Virus record (IMG/VR): IMGVR_UViG_3300042878_000903 | Span: 1 to 64,000 of that record | Direction: 5' to 3' (one strand) | Length of the DNA: 64,000 nucleotides | From: a virus | Part shown: piece after piece, positions 1 to 6,618 of the stretch | How the letters are laid out: each line of letters starts with the position of its first letter | How positions within the stretch are numbered: position 1 is the first letter of the stretch | Notes under the pieces: generated by a model | What the model was told of the DNA's origin: nothing | Seen by the model: only the letters and a program-made list of their open reading frames with translations | The model's database searches: none | Translations under genes and position numbers: made by a program

Positions 1-219
1 ATGGCTGGACAATTTATAGATACGGTAGCAGAGCACATTACAGGTGCAATGATACAAGAAATTAGCGAAGACCTATTTGAGAATTGGTCTAATGCATGTT
101 TAGATGAAGGCGAAGATTATGCTGAACATGAGTTTATGGAATATGCTTCACCTGAGTTAAAGAAACAATATAATGATTTCTATGGGTATACAGAAAAGGA
201 TGAGTACTACTTATGCTAG
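1..219 (+). CDS. Hypothetical protein, 72 aa
   Basis: First gene of a small + strand operon. The frame opens with ATG at base 1, so the true start could lie before the window. The product is acidic and soluble-looking, with no membrane segment or recognised motif. It overlaps the next gene by 7 bases, which suggests translational coupling. I do not recognise the family. Confidence 0.6.
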   Translation: MAGQFIDTVAEHITGAMIQEISEDLFENWSNACLDEGEDYAEHEFMEYASPELKKQYNDFYGYTEKDEYYLC

Positions 220-395
220 GTTATACTGAATCTGATCTAAATAGAATGATTAATGCTATACATGACGCAAAGCTTTTTTATCTTAGGACCCCGTCCGATT
301 TAATGGATAAGTCACTCCTAGTTAATGATTTGCTAATGGCCAAGGATTTCCTTGACGGTCTATGGGCGGAGGGTTACTTTGACCACACAAACTAA
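213..395 (+). CDS. Hypothetical protein, 60 aa
   Basis: Small soluble, probably helical protein with no recognised domain. Its ATG overlaps the stop of the previous gene by 7 bases, and its 3' end overlaps the next gene. Tight packing and a shared strand support a real operon member. Function unknown. Confidence 0.6.
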   Translation: MLGYTESDLNRMINAIHDAKLFYLRTPSDLMDKSLLVNDLLMAKDFLDGLWAEGYFDHTN

Positions 396-576
396 GTCAT
401 CTTATTTCTTAGAGTATATGAAGATATATCTAATTAGTCTTAACCAGGACTTAGAGGATAATTATAATGTTCAATCTAAGATTAATATTCAAGGACAAAT
501 TATGGCAACTGAACATTTACTGTCAGTGGCTACTGATATAATGAATAAATCTAACGAAATGGTATATCATGAATAA
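379..576 (+). CDS. Hypothetical protein, 65 aa (TTG start)
   Basis: The frame is open from a TTG at 352, but I prefer the TTG at 379 because a strong ribosome-binding site (GGAGGG, 368-373) sits five bases before it. The first ATG in frame, at 418, is the alternative. The protein looks helical and has no recognised motif. It overlaps the next gene by 8 bases. Confidence 0.55.
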   Translation: MTTQTKSSYFLEYMKIYLISLNQDLEDNYNVQSKINIQGQIMATEHLLSVATDIMNKSNEMVYHE

Positions 577-811
577 TGAAGACATTGGGCTCCCGCCCCA
601 TTTACAACGTATGGTCAATGCTGGAGTATCGGGCCTTGATATCATGCACGGGGAACTAAAAAATCTAATGTTGATTGCTGAGCAGGATTTAACAGATACA
701 GAACCAAGCCATGTGCTGGAAGCAACGGGACGACTAGATACTCTAGTAGCACTGTATAAACTAACATATGATTTATCATTTGCTATAGGAGAAAAGGAAG
801 GGCAAAAATAA
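569..811 (+). CDS. Hypothetical protein, 80 aa
   Basis: Soluble, probably all-helical protein. Its start overlaps the previous gene, and its stop codon overlaps the next start as TAATG, a typical coupling signal. No recognised domain. Confidence 0.65.
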   Translation: MNNEDIGLPPHLQRMVNAGVSGLDIMHGELKNLMLIAEQDLTDTEPSHVLEATGRLDTLVALYKLTYDLSFAIGEKEGQK

Positions 812-1041
812 TGTCATACGAGCCAAGTCTAGAAATCCTGGAAATGGAATACTCTTGTTCACCTGGAGGAGTAGATACATTTGAAGTCTATGATAAAACA
901 AATATACTATCTGTTCCACTATATGAGACAGAATCTTTGACGGATGCTGTGCTCTACTGTTATAATTTGGGGAAAGACTTTACTGTCAAAACATTAGCGG
1001 AATGGAATGAGAGGGAGTTAGCATATGAAGCCAGCAGATAA
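811..1041 (+). CDS. Hypothetical protein, 76 aa
   Basis: Starts at an ATG within the TAATG junction with the previous gene, with a GGAAGGG ribosome-binding site upstream. Acidic protein ending in a helical segment. No recognised family. It overlaps the next gene by 17 bases. Confidence 0.65.
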   Translation: MSYEPSLEILEMEYSCSPGGVDTFEVYDKTNILSVPLYETESLTDAVLYCYNLGKDFTVKTLAEWNERELAYEASR

Positions 1042-1342
1042 AGATAAACTCAACGAATGTTTAAAGATTCTTGATACCACCGACCTTGGTTTATCCATGG
1101 TATGGCTATGGACATGGAGCACAATCAACAACATCCTAGAGGATGAGACCTTCAAGGCTAAGGCAACCAAGGATGAGATGTGGGACCACCTATGCGAGGC
1201 TGTCTCTGCGGGCCAGGGCTTCTCTCTGGAGTACGGGGCGGAACAGCACCACGAAGAAGTACAAGACTGGATGTTAAGCAGGGACTACATTGTAGACACA
1301 ATGTTTGAGGATGATGAAGAGGAGGAAGATGAAGACGAGTGA
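1025..1342 (+). CDS. Hypothetical protein with acidic tail, 105 aa
   Basis: Preceded by a GAGGGAG ribosome-binding site at good spacing. The protein ends in a run of about 13 mostly Asp/Glu residues. Acidic tails occur in ssDNA-binding and DNA-mimic phage proteins, but nothing else points to either. Its codons are more GC-rich than those of its neighbours (for example ACC, CTC and GGC around 1140-1260), a possible sign of separate origin. Confidence 0.65.
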   Translation: MKPADKDKLNECLKILDTTDLGLSMVWLWTWSTINNILEDETFKAKATKDEMWDHLCEAVSAGQGFSLEYGAEQHHEEVQDWMLSRDYIVDTMFEDDEEEEDEDE

Positions 1343-1475
1343 CAGATATGTCGATGATCAATTAAGTAAGGCCCAAGCTTTGCTATGGTCTGGATCCTTA
1401 CATGAAGTAGATGAAGCTCATAATATTATATCTAATCTAATTAAAGATAGAATAGAACAAACAGATCTATCATAG
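1329..1475 (+). CDS. Small hypothetical protein, 48 aa
   Basis: An ATG nested in the Glu/Asp-coding end of the previous gene opens a 48-codon frame. The GA-rich acidic-tail codons double as its ribosome-binding site (GGAGG just before the ATG). Soluble and helical in appearance. Last gene before the promoter at 1503. Confidence 0.55.
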   Translation: MKTSDRYVDDQLSKAQALLWSGSLHEVDEAHNIISNLIKDRIEQTDLS

Positions 1476-1502
1476 GGCAGAAAATATCGCTTACGGCAAC
1501 TA

Positions 1503-1531
1503 TTTACAAATCCGTGGAAAGTTGCTATAAT
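1503..1531 (+). promoter_or_regulatory. Sigma70-type promoter for the Lsr2-like gene
   Basis: TTTACA (1503-1508), 17 bases, TATAAT (1526-1531). It lies 33 bases before the ATG at 1564, with a GAAAGGGGA ribosome-binding site between. Confidence 0.75.
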
Positions 1532-1563
1532 AAATAAAACACCTCTCGAAAGGGGATTCTCAA

Positions 1564-1713
1564 ATGGCAACAAGGCGTGAATATCTAAAATCACAAGGCA
1601 TTACAGTAGGCGTCCGTGGACGCTTCTCAGGAGCTGCTAAGGTAGCTTTAGATGAGGCATCAAAAAAGGGCATTACATTTACTGCAGAGACACCTGTAAA
1701 GAAAGCTAAGTAG
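1564..1713 (+). CDS. Lsr2-like DNA-binding peptide, 49 aa
   Basis: Lsr2 is an actinobacterial nucleoid protein whose C-terminal domain binds AT-rich DNA through an RGR hook. This peptide has the same pattern: a helix ending in a turn (LKSQGITVGVRGRF), then a second helix ending DEA, matching the spacing of the Lsr2 C-terminal domain. The oligomerisation domain is absent. It could act as a small silencer or an antagonist of host Lsr2. It has its own promoter and is followed by a terminator, so it is a single-gene unit. The family call rests on motif pattern only. Confidence 0.6.
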   Translation: MATRREYLKSQGITVGVRGRFSGAAKVALDEASKKGITFTAETPVKKAK

Positions 1714-1723
1714 ATCCAGGGAC

Positions 1724-1760
1724 GGGGTCAGGGCTTCGTTGGTCCTTGACCCCTTCTCTT
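1724..1760 (+). terminator. Hairpin after the Lsr2-like gene
   Basis: GGGGTCA (1724-1730) pairs with TGACCCC (1747-1753), followed by a T-rich tail (TTCTCTTAATTTT). The 3' arm also contains the -35 hexamer of the next promoter. Confidence 0.6.
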
Positions 1761-1774
1761 AATTTTGGTATAAT
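1746..1774 (+). promoter_or_regulatory. Consensus promoter for the 91-aa gene
   Basis: TTGACC (1746-1751), 17 bases, TATAAT (1769-1774). The -35 overlaps the hairpin arm of the preceding terminator. The start codon at 1801 follows an AAGGCGG ribosome-binding site. Confidence 0.8.
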
Positions 1775-1800
1775 CTAAAGTTATAGTATGAAAGGCGGAT

Positions 1801-2076
1801 ATGGCTAAGGTATCATCAATAGAAACAAAAGCAGCAGATAAGGTATTAGAAGCAATGGATAGTCATTGGTTCAATCCGACTATCATGGCTAGAGAATTAG
1901 TCAATGGTTGTGGATATTATACTCAATCTAAGGTAATGGAACTATGTGTAGAAATTATTAAACAAACGGCGGGACAATTTGATAATGCGTGGGAGGAAGG
2001 ATTTACATCTGATGCATTATTTATGGCACAAAGACTATCAGACTACATAGACAACTTTGAGCCAATACATTCATAG
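1801..2076 (+). CDS. Hypothetical protein, 91 aa
   Basis: Monocistronic + strand gene with its own near-consensus promoter and a strong downstream terminator, so it is probably well expressed. The product looks helical and soluble. No recognised domain. It is the last gene before the transcription directions converge. Confidence 0.7.
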   Translation: MAKVSSIETKAADKVLEAMDSHWFNPTIMARELVNGCGYYTQSKVMELCVEIIKQTAGQFDNAWEEGFTSDALFMAQRLSDYIDNFEPIHS

Positions 2077-2102
2077 ATCAAACTAATCTAATATAGCCCA
2101 AT

Positions 2103-2144
2103 ATATCCACAGGATCTTCCACAGGTCTTGTGGATATCTTTTTA
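2103..2144 (+). terminator. Intrinsic terminator
   Basis: A nine-base perfect stem, ATATCCACA (2103-2111) with TGTGGATAT (2129-2137), extends by three more pairs including one G-U. The loop is 11 bases and TTTTT follows at 2139-2143. Confidence 0.85.
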
Positions 2145-2617
2145 TGTGTGGGCATGTGGGCCAAATTATCCGTTTACGACCAAGCTAAAAAAATCCCTGA
2201 AATATTCATAAGAATCTATTAGATTAGATATATTATCTATTAAAACATATATTAAATCTAGCATAATATACCCAGAATCTGTCAAAATATTATAACATTT
2301 TGTTATATAAATATGTCGACAATGTGGGCCAAATATGCTATTTACGAAGCTATTGACAATATCCCTGGAATATGCTACATGCCTCATATAGAGAATATGC
2401 CCTTTACGACATTACGGTGCATCTCATGGAAACGTTCTATTACATGTATATGTTTAAATAGATATAACTATAGTATATGATATAGAATCTATAGTATATA
2501 TTCTCCACTATACTCCACATTACTCCACTATATAAGCCTTCTAAGGGCTATATGAGACAAGAAAAACGGGAGGGGGATATAGTAGTTAGGAGCTAATATG
2601 TCCTATTTTGTGGAGCT
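2145..2617. other. Gene-free, repeat-bearing convergent intergenic region
   Basis: About 470 bases without a supportable gene. It holds two diverged copies of a roughly 55-base module, each starting near TGTGGGCCAAAT and carrying TTTACGA (2173 and 2341) then ATCCCTG-AATAT. A third partial copy has TTTACGA at 2403. A very AT-rich stretch lies at about 2455-2500. Three helically phased 10-base repeats follow at 2503-2532. A replication origin or a regulatory site are both possible. Confidence 0.5.
2503..2532. repeat. Three tandem 10-bp repeats (iteron-like)
   Basis: CTCCACTATA, CTCCACATTA, CTCCACTATA lie head to tail with no spacer. The period is one helical turn, so a bound protein would sit on one face of the DNA. 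They flank the AT-rich stretch at 2455-2500. Confidence 0.6.
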
Positions 2618-2737
2618 TCAGCAATTGTGTGTATAGCCACAATCTGGACATTTCTCTCCAGGACTTGAATTGCAATCATCACACCAATCTGGAGCATCTT
2701 TCCAAGATTTGCCTAATGGATCTAATTCTTCAGTCAT
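2618..2737 (-). CDS. Small zinc-ribbon-like protein, 39 aa
   Basis: Five cysteines, including CDDC and CPDC pairs, suggest one zinc site. It begins just after the stop of the next upstream gene, in the same transcription unit. Target unknown. It is the last - strand gene at this convergent junction. Confidence 0.65.
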   Translation of the reverse strand: MTEELDPLGKSWKDAPDWCDDCNSSPGEKCPDCGYTHNC

Positions 2738-2742
2738 TTGCT

Positions 2743-2934
2743 CTATTTACAGGACATGCAATAGCTTGGAACACGTATATTCTGTTTAGCTATATACTCT
2801 GATCTAGAACACCTAAAACATGTGGCCATAACTGTATCAGGATCTCCCAAATCAGTCCAATTTATCCGTATATCTCTTGTATAGAATACCTTGGTTAAAT
2901 ACCATGTAATGGCTATTAGTGATAGTTCTATCAT
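2743..2934 (-). CDS. Small protein with hydrophobic N-terminus and C-terminal Cys pairs, 63 aa
   Basis: The first ~15 residues are hydrophobic; the end carries CFRC and CMSC, a zinc-ribbon-like arrangement. It lies four bases downstream of the 38-aa membrane protein gene and five bases upstream of the 39-aa zinc protein, so all three are probably co-transcribed from the promoter at 3062-3090. Function unknown. Confidence 0.6.
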   Translation of the reverse strand: MIELSLIAITWYLTKVFYTRDIRINWTDLGDPDTVMATCFRCSRSEYIAKQNIRVPSYCMSCK

Positions 2935-2938
2935 TGTT

Positions 2939-3055
2939 CTAGCCCCGCCTTTTATTGATCAAGAATACAGCTAAGGTTATGGCTGCAGAAACTGCAAGAA
3001 TTAGTAACATTCTGTTTGAGTGATCATATGGATCTGTATGGGTTAAAAGGTTCAT
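2939..3055 (-). CDS. Single-pass membrane peptide, 38 aa
   Basis: Polar N-terminus, one hydrophobic segment (about residues 17-33) and a basic KRRG end, giving a likely N-out/C-in topology. The ATG falls exactly six bases after a -10 hexamer, so the transcript is probably leaderless. No ribosome-binding site is seen. First gene of a three-gene unit with two zinc-type small proteins. Confidence 0.65.
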   Translation of the reverse strand: MNLLTHTDPYDHSNRMLLILAVSAAITLAVFLINKRRG

Positions 3056-3061
3056 ATCTCT

Positions 3062-3090
3062 ATTGTACTATATTTGTCAGGTACTGACAA
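3062..3090 (-). promoter_or_regulatory. Operator-containing leaderless promoter
   Basis: On the - strand: TTGTCA (3090-3085), 17 bases, TACAAT (3067-3062), six bases, ATG (3055). An inverted repeat TTGTCAG-TAC-CTGACAA overlaps the -35. A GTGCGGCGG element lies upstream near 3105-3113. A near-copy occurs at 5336-5364. Confidence 0.75.
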
Positions 3091-3152
3091 GGGGGGTTCT
3101 TTCTGCCGCCGCACTTTTCACTTTCTAATCAGCCTATATACTGCAATATTAA

Positions 3153-3794
3153 CTAATTTTCCTTTATATCGTAATAATAGGAGTTTGAATCTTCCGTTAC
3201 CCATTTCTTGTTGTCTTCAACATCCCACTTACGATGATTGATTATTCTTTGGATTACTGGATTTCCGTATTTAGTTGTAAATGATGGTTCAAGAACAAAC
3301 ATTCTATTGTTAGGTTGGATGGCAAAGTTGCCATCATCTCGCTCTATAACGTGACCGCACTTGTGTTGATTAGGGCTCTCTGAGTACCCATCATCTAACC
3401 TGTTAGAGTCTGGGTTATGCCAGTCAAGGGTAAATAAATACTTACCATTTACCTTGGTCTTATTTCTGTCCACATAATGAAGACTTAAATTAGCTAGGTT
3501 ACTAAACTTGGTAGCAGTTATATATGGACTTAAAGAGTTCCACAATACTAAGTTGTATAGACTTTCTTCTGGCACACCTGGCTTTGTACAGAAGGCATTG
3601 AGAGGCATACGCCACCACAGGCCACCATCTTCCATCATAAAATGAAATAGTGGGCTTCTATTCTGTACGCTACTTACTCCAAATATTACGCAAGGGAAGT
3701 ACTTATCATGGCTGTCTTCTTGGTTACGCAAAAAATTGCCACGTACATAGCATTCAATCGGTGGTATATTTGCGTTTAATTCTGGCATCTGCAA
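3153..3794 (-). CDS. Conserved-looking hypothetical protein, 213 aa
   Basis: Soluble protein rich in aromatic residues, with a GGLWWRMP-type segment near residue 57 and many Asn and Tyr. I do not recognise the family. It lies ten bases downstream of a 2OG-Fe(II) oxygenase gene and so probably shares its transcript. Convincing length and no competing frame. Confidence 0.7.
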   Translation of the reverse strand: MQMPELNANIPPIECYVRGNFLRNQEDSHDKYFPCVIFGVSSVQNRSPLFHFMMEDGGLWWRMPLNAFCTKPGVPEESLYNLVLWNSLSPYITATKFSNLANLSLHYVDRNKTKVNGKYLFTLDWHNPDSNRLDDGYSESPNQHKCGHVIERDDGNFAIQPNNRMFVLEPSFTTKYGNPVIQRIINHRKWDVEDNKKWVTEDSNSYYYDIKEN

Positions 3795-3804
3795 CCCATC
3801 CTTA

Positions 3805-4359
3805 CTAATACACTCTTAAATTTGAAACACTTTTTAATGTTTCCCATTTATAAAATCTTACAACTGCATATCTAGTACCTGAAGTAACTTCATTGACTTT
3901 ATGAGAATATATATAGTTAGATGGGAATATTAAAGTATCCCCAGCCTTTGGCTTATATATTTTATTAAACCAGACATACTCTAAGTCTCCCCCAGAATAA
4001 TCGTTGTTTAAATACATTATGATGGAAACTGTTCTTGGATTTTCACAATCTTCATCTAGATGTGTTTTAAAATGTTGGCCTTCGCCATACCTAACAAGCT
4101 GCCACTGCTCAGGCATTAGTCCACGAATACCATATTTATTGCAATATTCATCTAAATTTTTATTAATAGAAGATTCTAATATTTTTTCAATTTGTATAAT
4201 GCTCTCATCTTTTGATCCTTCTTTGATAAAATAAAGACCTACATCTCTTGGGCCACCAAGCTCCATGTATTCAAGGTTTTTCATTAAACCCATAAGCGTA
4301 TCAATTTCTTCAACTGAATTTTTGTATATAGCAACACCTGGGAAAAGTTCTTCAGACAT
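3805..4359 (-). CDS. 2OG-Fe(II) dioxygenase (prolyl-4-hydroxylase-like), 184 aa
   Basis: The family uses Fe(II), O2 and 2-oxoglutarate to hydroxylate a substrate. The iron triad is visible as His100-x-Asp102 and His153, with Arg163 as the likely 2OG ligand in the usual GTRYAVVRF context, and the GGDLEY segment follows the HxD strand. Substrate unknown; protein, nucleotide or small molecule are all possible. Its start overlaps the end of the speD-like gene. One of five such enzymes in the window. Confidence 0.88.
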   Translation of the reverse strand: MSEELFPGVAIYKNSVEEIDTLMGLMKNLEYMELGGPRDVGLYFIKEGSKDESIIQIEKILESSINKNLDEYCNKYGIRGLMPEQWQLVRYGEGQHFKTHLDEDCENPRTVSIIMYLNNDYSGGDLEYVWFNKIYKPKAGDTLIFPSNYIYSHKVNEVTSGTRYAVVRFYKWETLKSVSNLRVY

Positions 4360-4756
4360 CTTTTTCTTCCTTAAAACTTAGGCTTCCTTCAGATTCAACC
4401 TTAAATCCATTTTCTCTATCAAATAAAACGTAGTCTAAAGTATCTACTTCAAAAGTATCTTTAAATAAAGATATTACCTTGTCTAGTTCTAATTGGCCAC
4501 AAGTGTAGAGATCAAATTGTATTAGTCCTGGTCTGACTTCATCCCATATGTGGAAAGCTATATGGCTAGTCTCTATCATAACTACGCCTGTTAACCCTCT
4601 GTTGCCCTTTACGTTTACATATGAGGCAAATGGTCCTTTGATAATCTTCATGTCAATTTTTTCAACTAGGTTGGTAAGGAATGCAATTCCCTGAGCCTCT
4701 GACATTACTGAGTTGTGTACTTTAGCATTTACTAATAAGTGTTTATGGTATATCAT
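4352..4756 (-). CDS. speD: S-adenosylmethionine decarboxylase proenzyme (SpeD-like), 134 aa
   Basis: SpeD decarboxylates S-adenosylmethionine to supply the aminopropyl group for spermidine. The prokaryotic proenzyme cleaves itself before a serine that becomes a pyruvoyl cofactor. Visible are that serine in ETSH (Ser64), His69 and the catalytic Cys86 in YTCG, at the family's usual spacing and length. The residue before Ser64 is Thr rather than the usual Glu, so self-cleavage may be altered. Phage spermidine could help package or neutralise DNA. It overlaps both neighbours by a few bases. Confidence 0.88.
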   Translation of the reverse strand: MIYHKHLLVNAKVHNSVMSEAQGIAFLTNLVEKIDMKIIKGPFASYVNVKGNRGLTGVVMIETSHIAFHIWDEVRPGLIQFDLYTCGQLELDKVISLFKDTFEVDTLDYVLFDRENGFKVESEGSLSFKEEKDV

Positions 4757-4902
4757 CTAAGTGGTCCCCTAAATGGAATTATTTTACTTCTTGGACCACC
4801 CCTGTGGCCCATATCAAAATCTTTTAGTTCGTCATACCCGTAGCCAGATTGATTTAGATCAGGTTGGGTATCGGTTATATTATCTTTATTTGAACACATC
4901 AT
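4753..4902 (-). CDS. Small hypothetical protein, 49 aa
   Basis: Starts with two Met codons inside a TAATG junction with the 80-aa gene; its stop overlaps the speD start as ATGA. Gly-, Asp- and Arg-rich with a GHRGGPRS stretch, probably disordered. The overlaps at both ends support a real coupled gene. Confidence 0.6.
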   Translation of the reverse strand: MMCSNKDNITDTQPDLNQSGYGYDELKDFDMGHRGGPRSKIIPFRGPLR

Positions 4903-5144
4903 TACTCTACATTAGTCCAATATCTTTTATGACCCGCCACTATGTCTTTAACCTGCCGACCCTGATCTTGTGTAACAGGTTTTACTGAGGCCGCACTTCC
5001 AATTGCCCCCATTTTTCTAGGTTTTATTTTGGGATTTTTAAAGTTAACTATTTGAATTTTTTCTGGCCATAAGCCAGCTGCTTTCATTTCTCTTTCCCAT
5101 TTATTAAGTTGGTGTGAGCTTGGGAATTTATTATTTTTATTCAT
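4902..5144 (-). CDS. Hypothetical basic protein, 80 aa
   Basis: Lys- and Arg-rich soluble protein with a helical N-terminus (HQLNKWEREMKAAGLW). No recognised domain. Stop and start overlaps with both neighbours place it in the speD operon. Confidence 0.6.
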   Translation of the reverse strand: MNKNNKFPSSHQLNKWEREMKAAGLWPEKIQIVNFKNPKIKPRKMGAIGSAASVKPVTQDQGRQVKDIVAGHKRYWTNVE

Positions 5145-5329
5145 TATTCAAAATCTCTCTGTGTCTCAAATAGGGCTTCAGGTGAAGGAATCGGACCTTC
5201 ATTGTCGGTTTCGGAAACCGCTCTACGACCATTATAGGAACCTGAACTGTCCCGTTCATTATCTATGCAGTGACAATTAGAGCAGGCTACTTGCCCGTCT
5301 AGGTCTAGTTCAAACTTATGGTCATGCAT
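5144..5329 (-). CDS. Small Cys-rich reading frame that overlaps a tRNA, 61 aa
   Basis: ATG at 5329 lies exactly six bases after a consensus -10, fitting a leaderless start. The first 30 residues look protein-like and carry CSNCHC. The second half is the tRNA-Arg sequence read in frame. Either the gene is real and its 3' half doubles as a tRNA, or the frame is accidental and the promoter serves the tRNA. The stop couples to the next start. Confidence 0.4.
   Translation of the reverse strand: MHDHKFELDLDGQVACSNCHCIDNERDSSGSYNGRRAVSETDNEGPIPSPEALFETQRDFE
5176..5246 (-). tRNA. tRNA-Arg (anticodon CCG)
   Basis: A complete cloverleaf: perfect 7-bp acceptor (TTCAGGT with ACCTGAA), D arm with GG in the loop, anticodon loop TTCCGAA, and T arm GAAGG/CCTTC with loop TCCGATT. 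Conserved U8, A14, A15-U48, U33, A37, G53-C61, C56 and A58 are present. Oddities are a G27-A43 mismatch, C55, C10-G25 and 3' CCC in place of CCA. It reads CGG codons. Confidence 0.72.
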
Positions 5330-5335
5330 GTAATA

Positions 5336-5364
5336 ATTATAGTATATATGACAGGTACTGTCAA
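5336..5364 (-). promoter_or_regulatory. Consensus promoter with embedded operator
   Basis: On the - strand: TTGACA (5364-5359), 17 bases, TATAAT (5341-5336), six bases, ATG (5329). The inverted repeat TGACAG-TAC-CTGTCA overlaps the -35, and GTGCGGCGG lies just upstream (about 5374-5382). It matches the promoter at 3062-3090 in layout. Confidence 0.85.
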
Positions 5365-5392
5365 TACCCTCTACCGCCGCACTTTTTTTGCA

Positions 5393-6043
5393 CTATATGG
5401 AGCCTGGAATTTTATTCATGTATGTAATATCCGTAGATATTCTTTTGCCACCTATAACCTCTTTAACAGCATGAGTTACATTTGAATCAAATATCATTAC
5501 CTGACCAGCTGAAGGCTTTATTGTAATATCATTATCGGTGTTAGTTTTGTGTTCACTGTTACCTAAACTTTGCTGAAAATTTATCTCAGTTTTATTTTCT
5601 TCATCAATAAAAGTAATTTCTCCACCTTCAAAGTCTGAAGACAAATAAAGAACAATACTTACTGATGGCACCATAACTTTCCCATCTTCTGAATCCCAAG
5701 AATCAGTATGGTGTCCTATGCTTGCACCAATATCATAAGTTTTAATCCAATAGGCTGGTTTACTCATAACATAGTTATTCATATCTAGCCCAAAATGATT
5801 AGTGTAAAATTTCATTGAATTTACCATTACTGGATGAATTTTTTCAAATATCTTATTAGATATCTCTATGCCTTCACTAGATTCTACTTCTATAAATGAT
5901 ATTATAGTGTGTGAACCAAGCCTACTGGAGCCCGTTGGTAATTCTTTTGATTTACAAAGATCTAGTATATAATTGATGTCTTCTTGAGATAGACAATTGT
6001 CTAAATAAAGACCATAATCTTTTATTTCCCGAACTATATTCAC
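5393..6043 (-). CDS. 2OG-Fe(II) dioxygenase, 216 aa
   Basis: The Fe(II) triad is seen as His112-x-Asp114 and His191, with Arg201 as the probable 2OG ligand; the double-stranded beta-helix strands around YLSSDFEGGE and GQVMIFDSNVTHAV are typical. An insert of about 30 residues (150-178) separates the core strands. Substrate unknown. The start is a GTG overlapping the stop of the sulfotransferase-like gene, suggesting the two enzymes work together. Terminal gene before the operator promoter at 5336. Confidence 0.87.
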   Translation of the reverse strand: MNIVREIKDYGLYLDNCLSQEDINYILDLCKSKELPTGSSRLGSHTIISFIEVESSEGIEISNKIFEKIHPVMVNSMKFYTNHFGLDMNNYVMSKPAYWIKTYDIGASIGHHTDSWDSEDGKVMVPSVSIVLYLSSDFEGGEITFIDEENKTEINFQQSLGNSEHKTNTDNDITIKPSAGQVMIFDSNVTHAVKEVIGGKRISTDITYMNKIPGSI

Positions 6044-6618
6044 TACGATCTGAATGAATCTTCAGACGGAAACTCTACATCAGAACTAATATTAATAAAT
6101 TTACATATTTTGCTACCGATTTCTGGATCAGAAAGTTCGACCTCTAAATAATTTTCTTTGTCTTTAAAAAAAGCATTTATTTTATTTAAATGCATTTCTC
6201 TTATTGTTAAAAGCTCATTTTCTGTTAAATCTTGAATTTTTGTTTTTCCAGTATTTAAATAAAAATTGCAATAAGCTTCCTCAAAAATATAAGGATCGTT
6301 TTCATGAGCCCACTTGCTACTTATTTTTCGCATTGATAAAATCCATTCTTCAGCGGGCCTAGTTATATTAATATATTTTGCTTCAGGGAATCTTTCATAC
6401 AATTTATCAAATATTAAACAATTTGGAATATCTGAATACACATCTGTTTCTTTTAAGGAATTAAAATGTTTTTCTATACCATAAGAATTTTCTTCAAATG
6501 AACCAAGCGCTAATGAATCATAATGGTAAAAATGTGTTGTGGTAAAACCAAGTTTTTGCATAAATCGATTAAAAGATTGTGTTCCATTTCTACCTAAACC
6601 TACAGAAAGTATTTTCAT
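6043..6618 (-). CDS. Sulfotransferase-like protein, 191 aa
   Basis: The N-terminus carries VGLGRNGTQSF, the phosphosulfate-binding loop typical of PAPS-dependent sulfotransferases (Sulfotransfer-type P-loop). The segment ending YINITRPAEEW matches the second nucleotide-binding motif, where an Arg and a Ser contact the 3'-phosphate. Shorter than many family members. It would transfer sulfate from PAPS to an unknown acceptor. An APS-kinase-like gene at 27542 could supply PAPS, though the loci are far apart. Coupled to a 2OG dioxygenase. Confidence 0.78.
   Translation of the reverse strand: MKILSVGLGRNGTQSFNRFMQKLGFTTTHFYHYDSLALGSFEENSYGIEKHFNSLKETDVYSDIPNCLIFDKLYERFPEAKYINITRPAEEWILSMRKISSKWAHENDPYIFEEAYCNFYLNTGKTKIQDLTENELLTIREMHLNKINAFFKDKENYLEVELSDPEIGSKICKFINISSDVEFPSEDSFRS

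Noticed and set aside
2166-2387. A 73-codon - strand frame in the convergent gap
   Set aside because: Extremely AT-rich composition, no ribosome-binding site, and it runs through the repeated modules.
2598-2636. Short + strand peptide with a TTAGGAG site
   Set aside because: Only 12 codons and it overlaps the convergent zinc-protein gene; probably chance.
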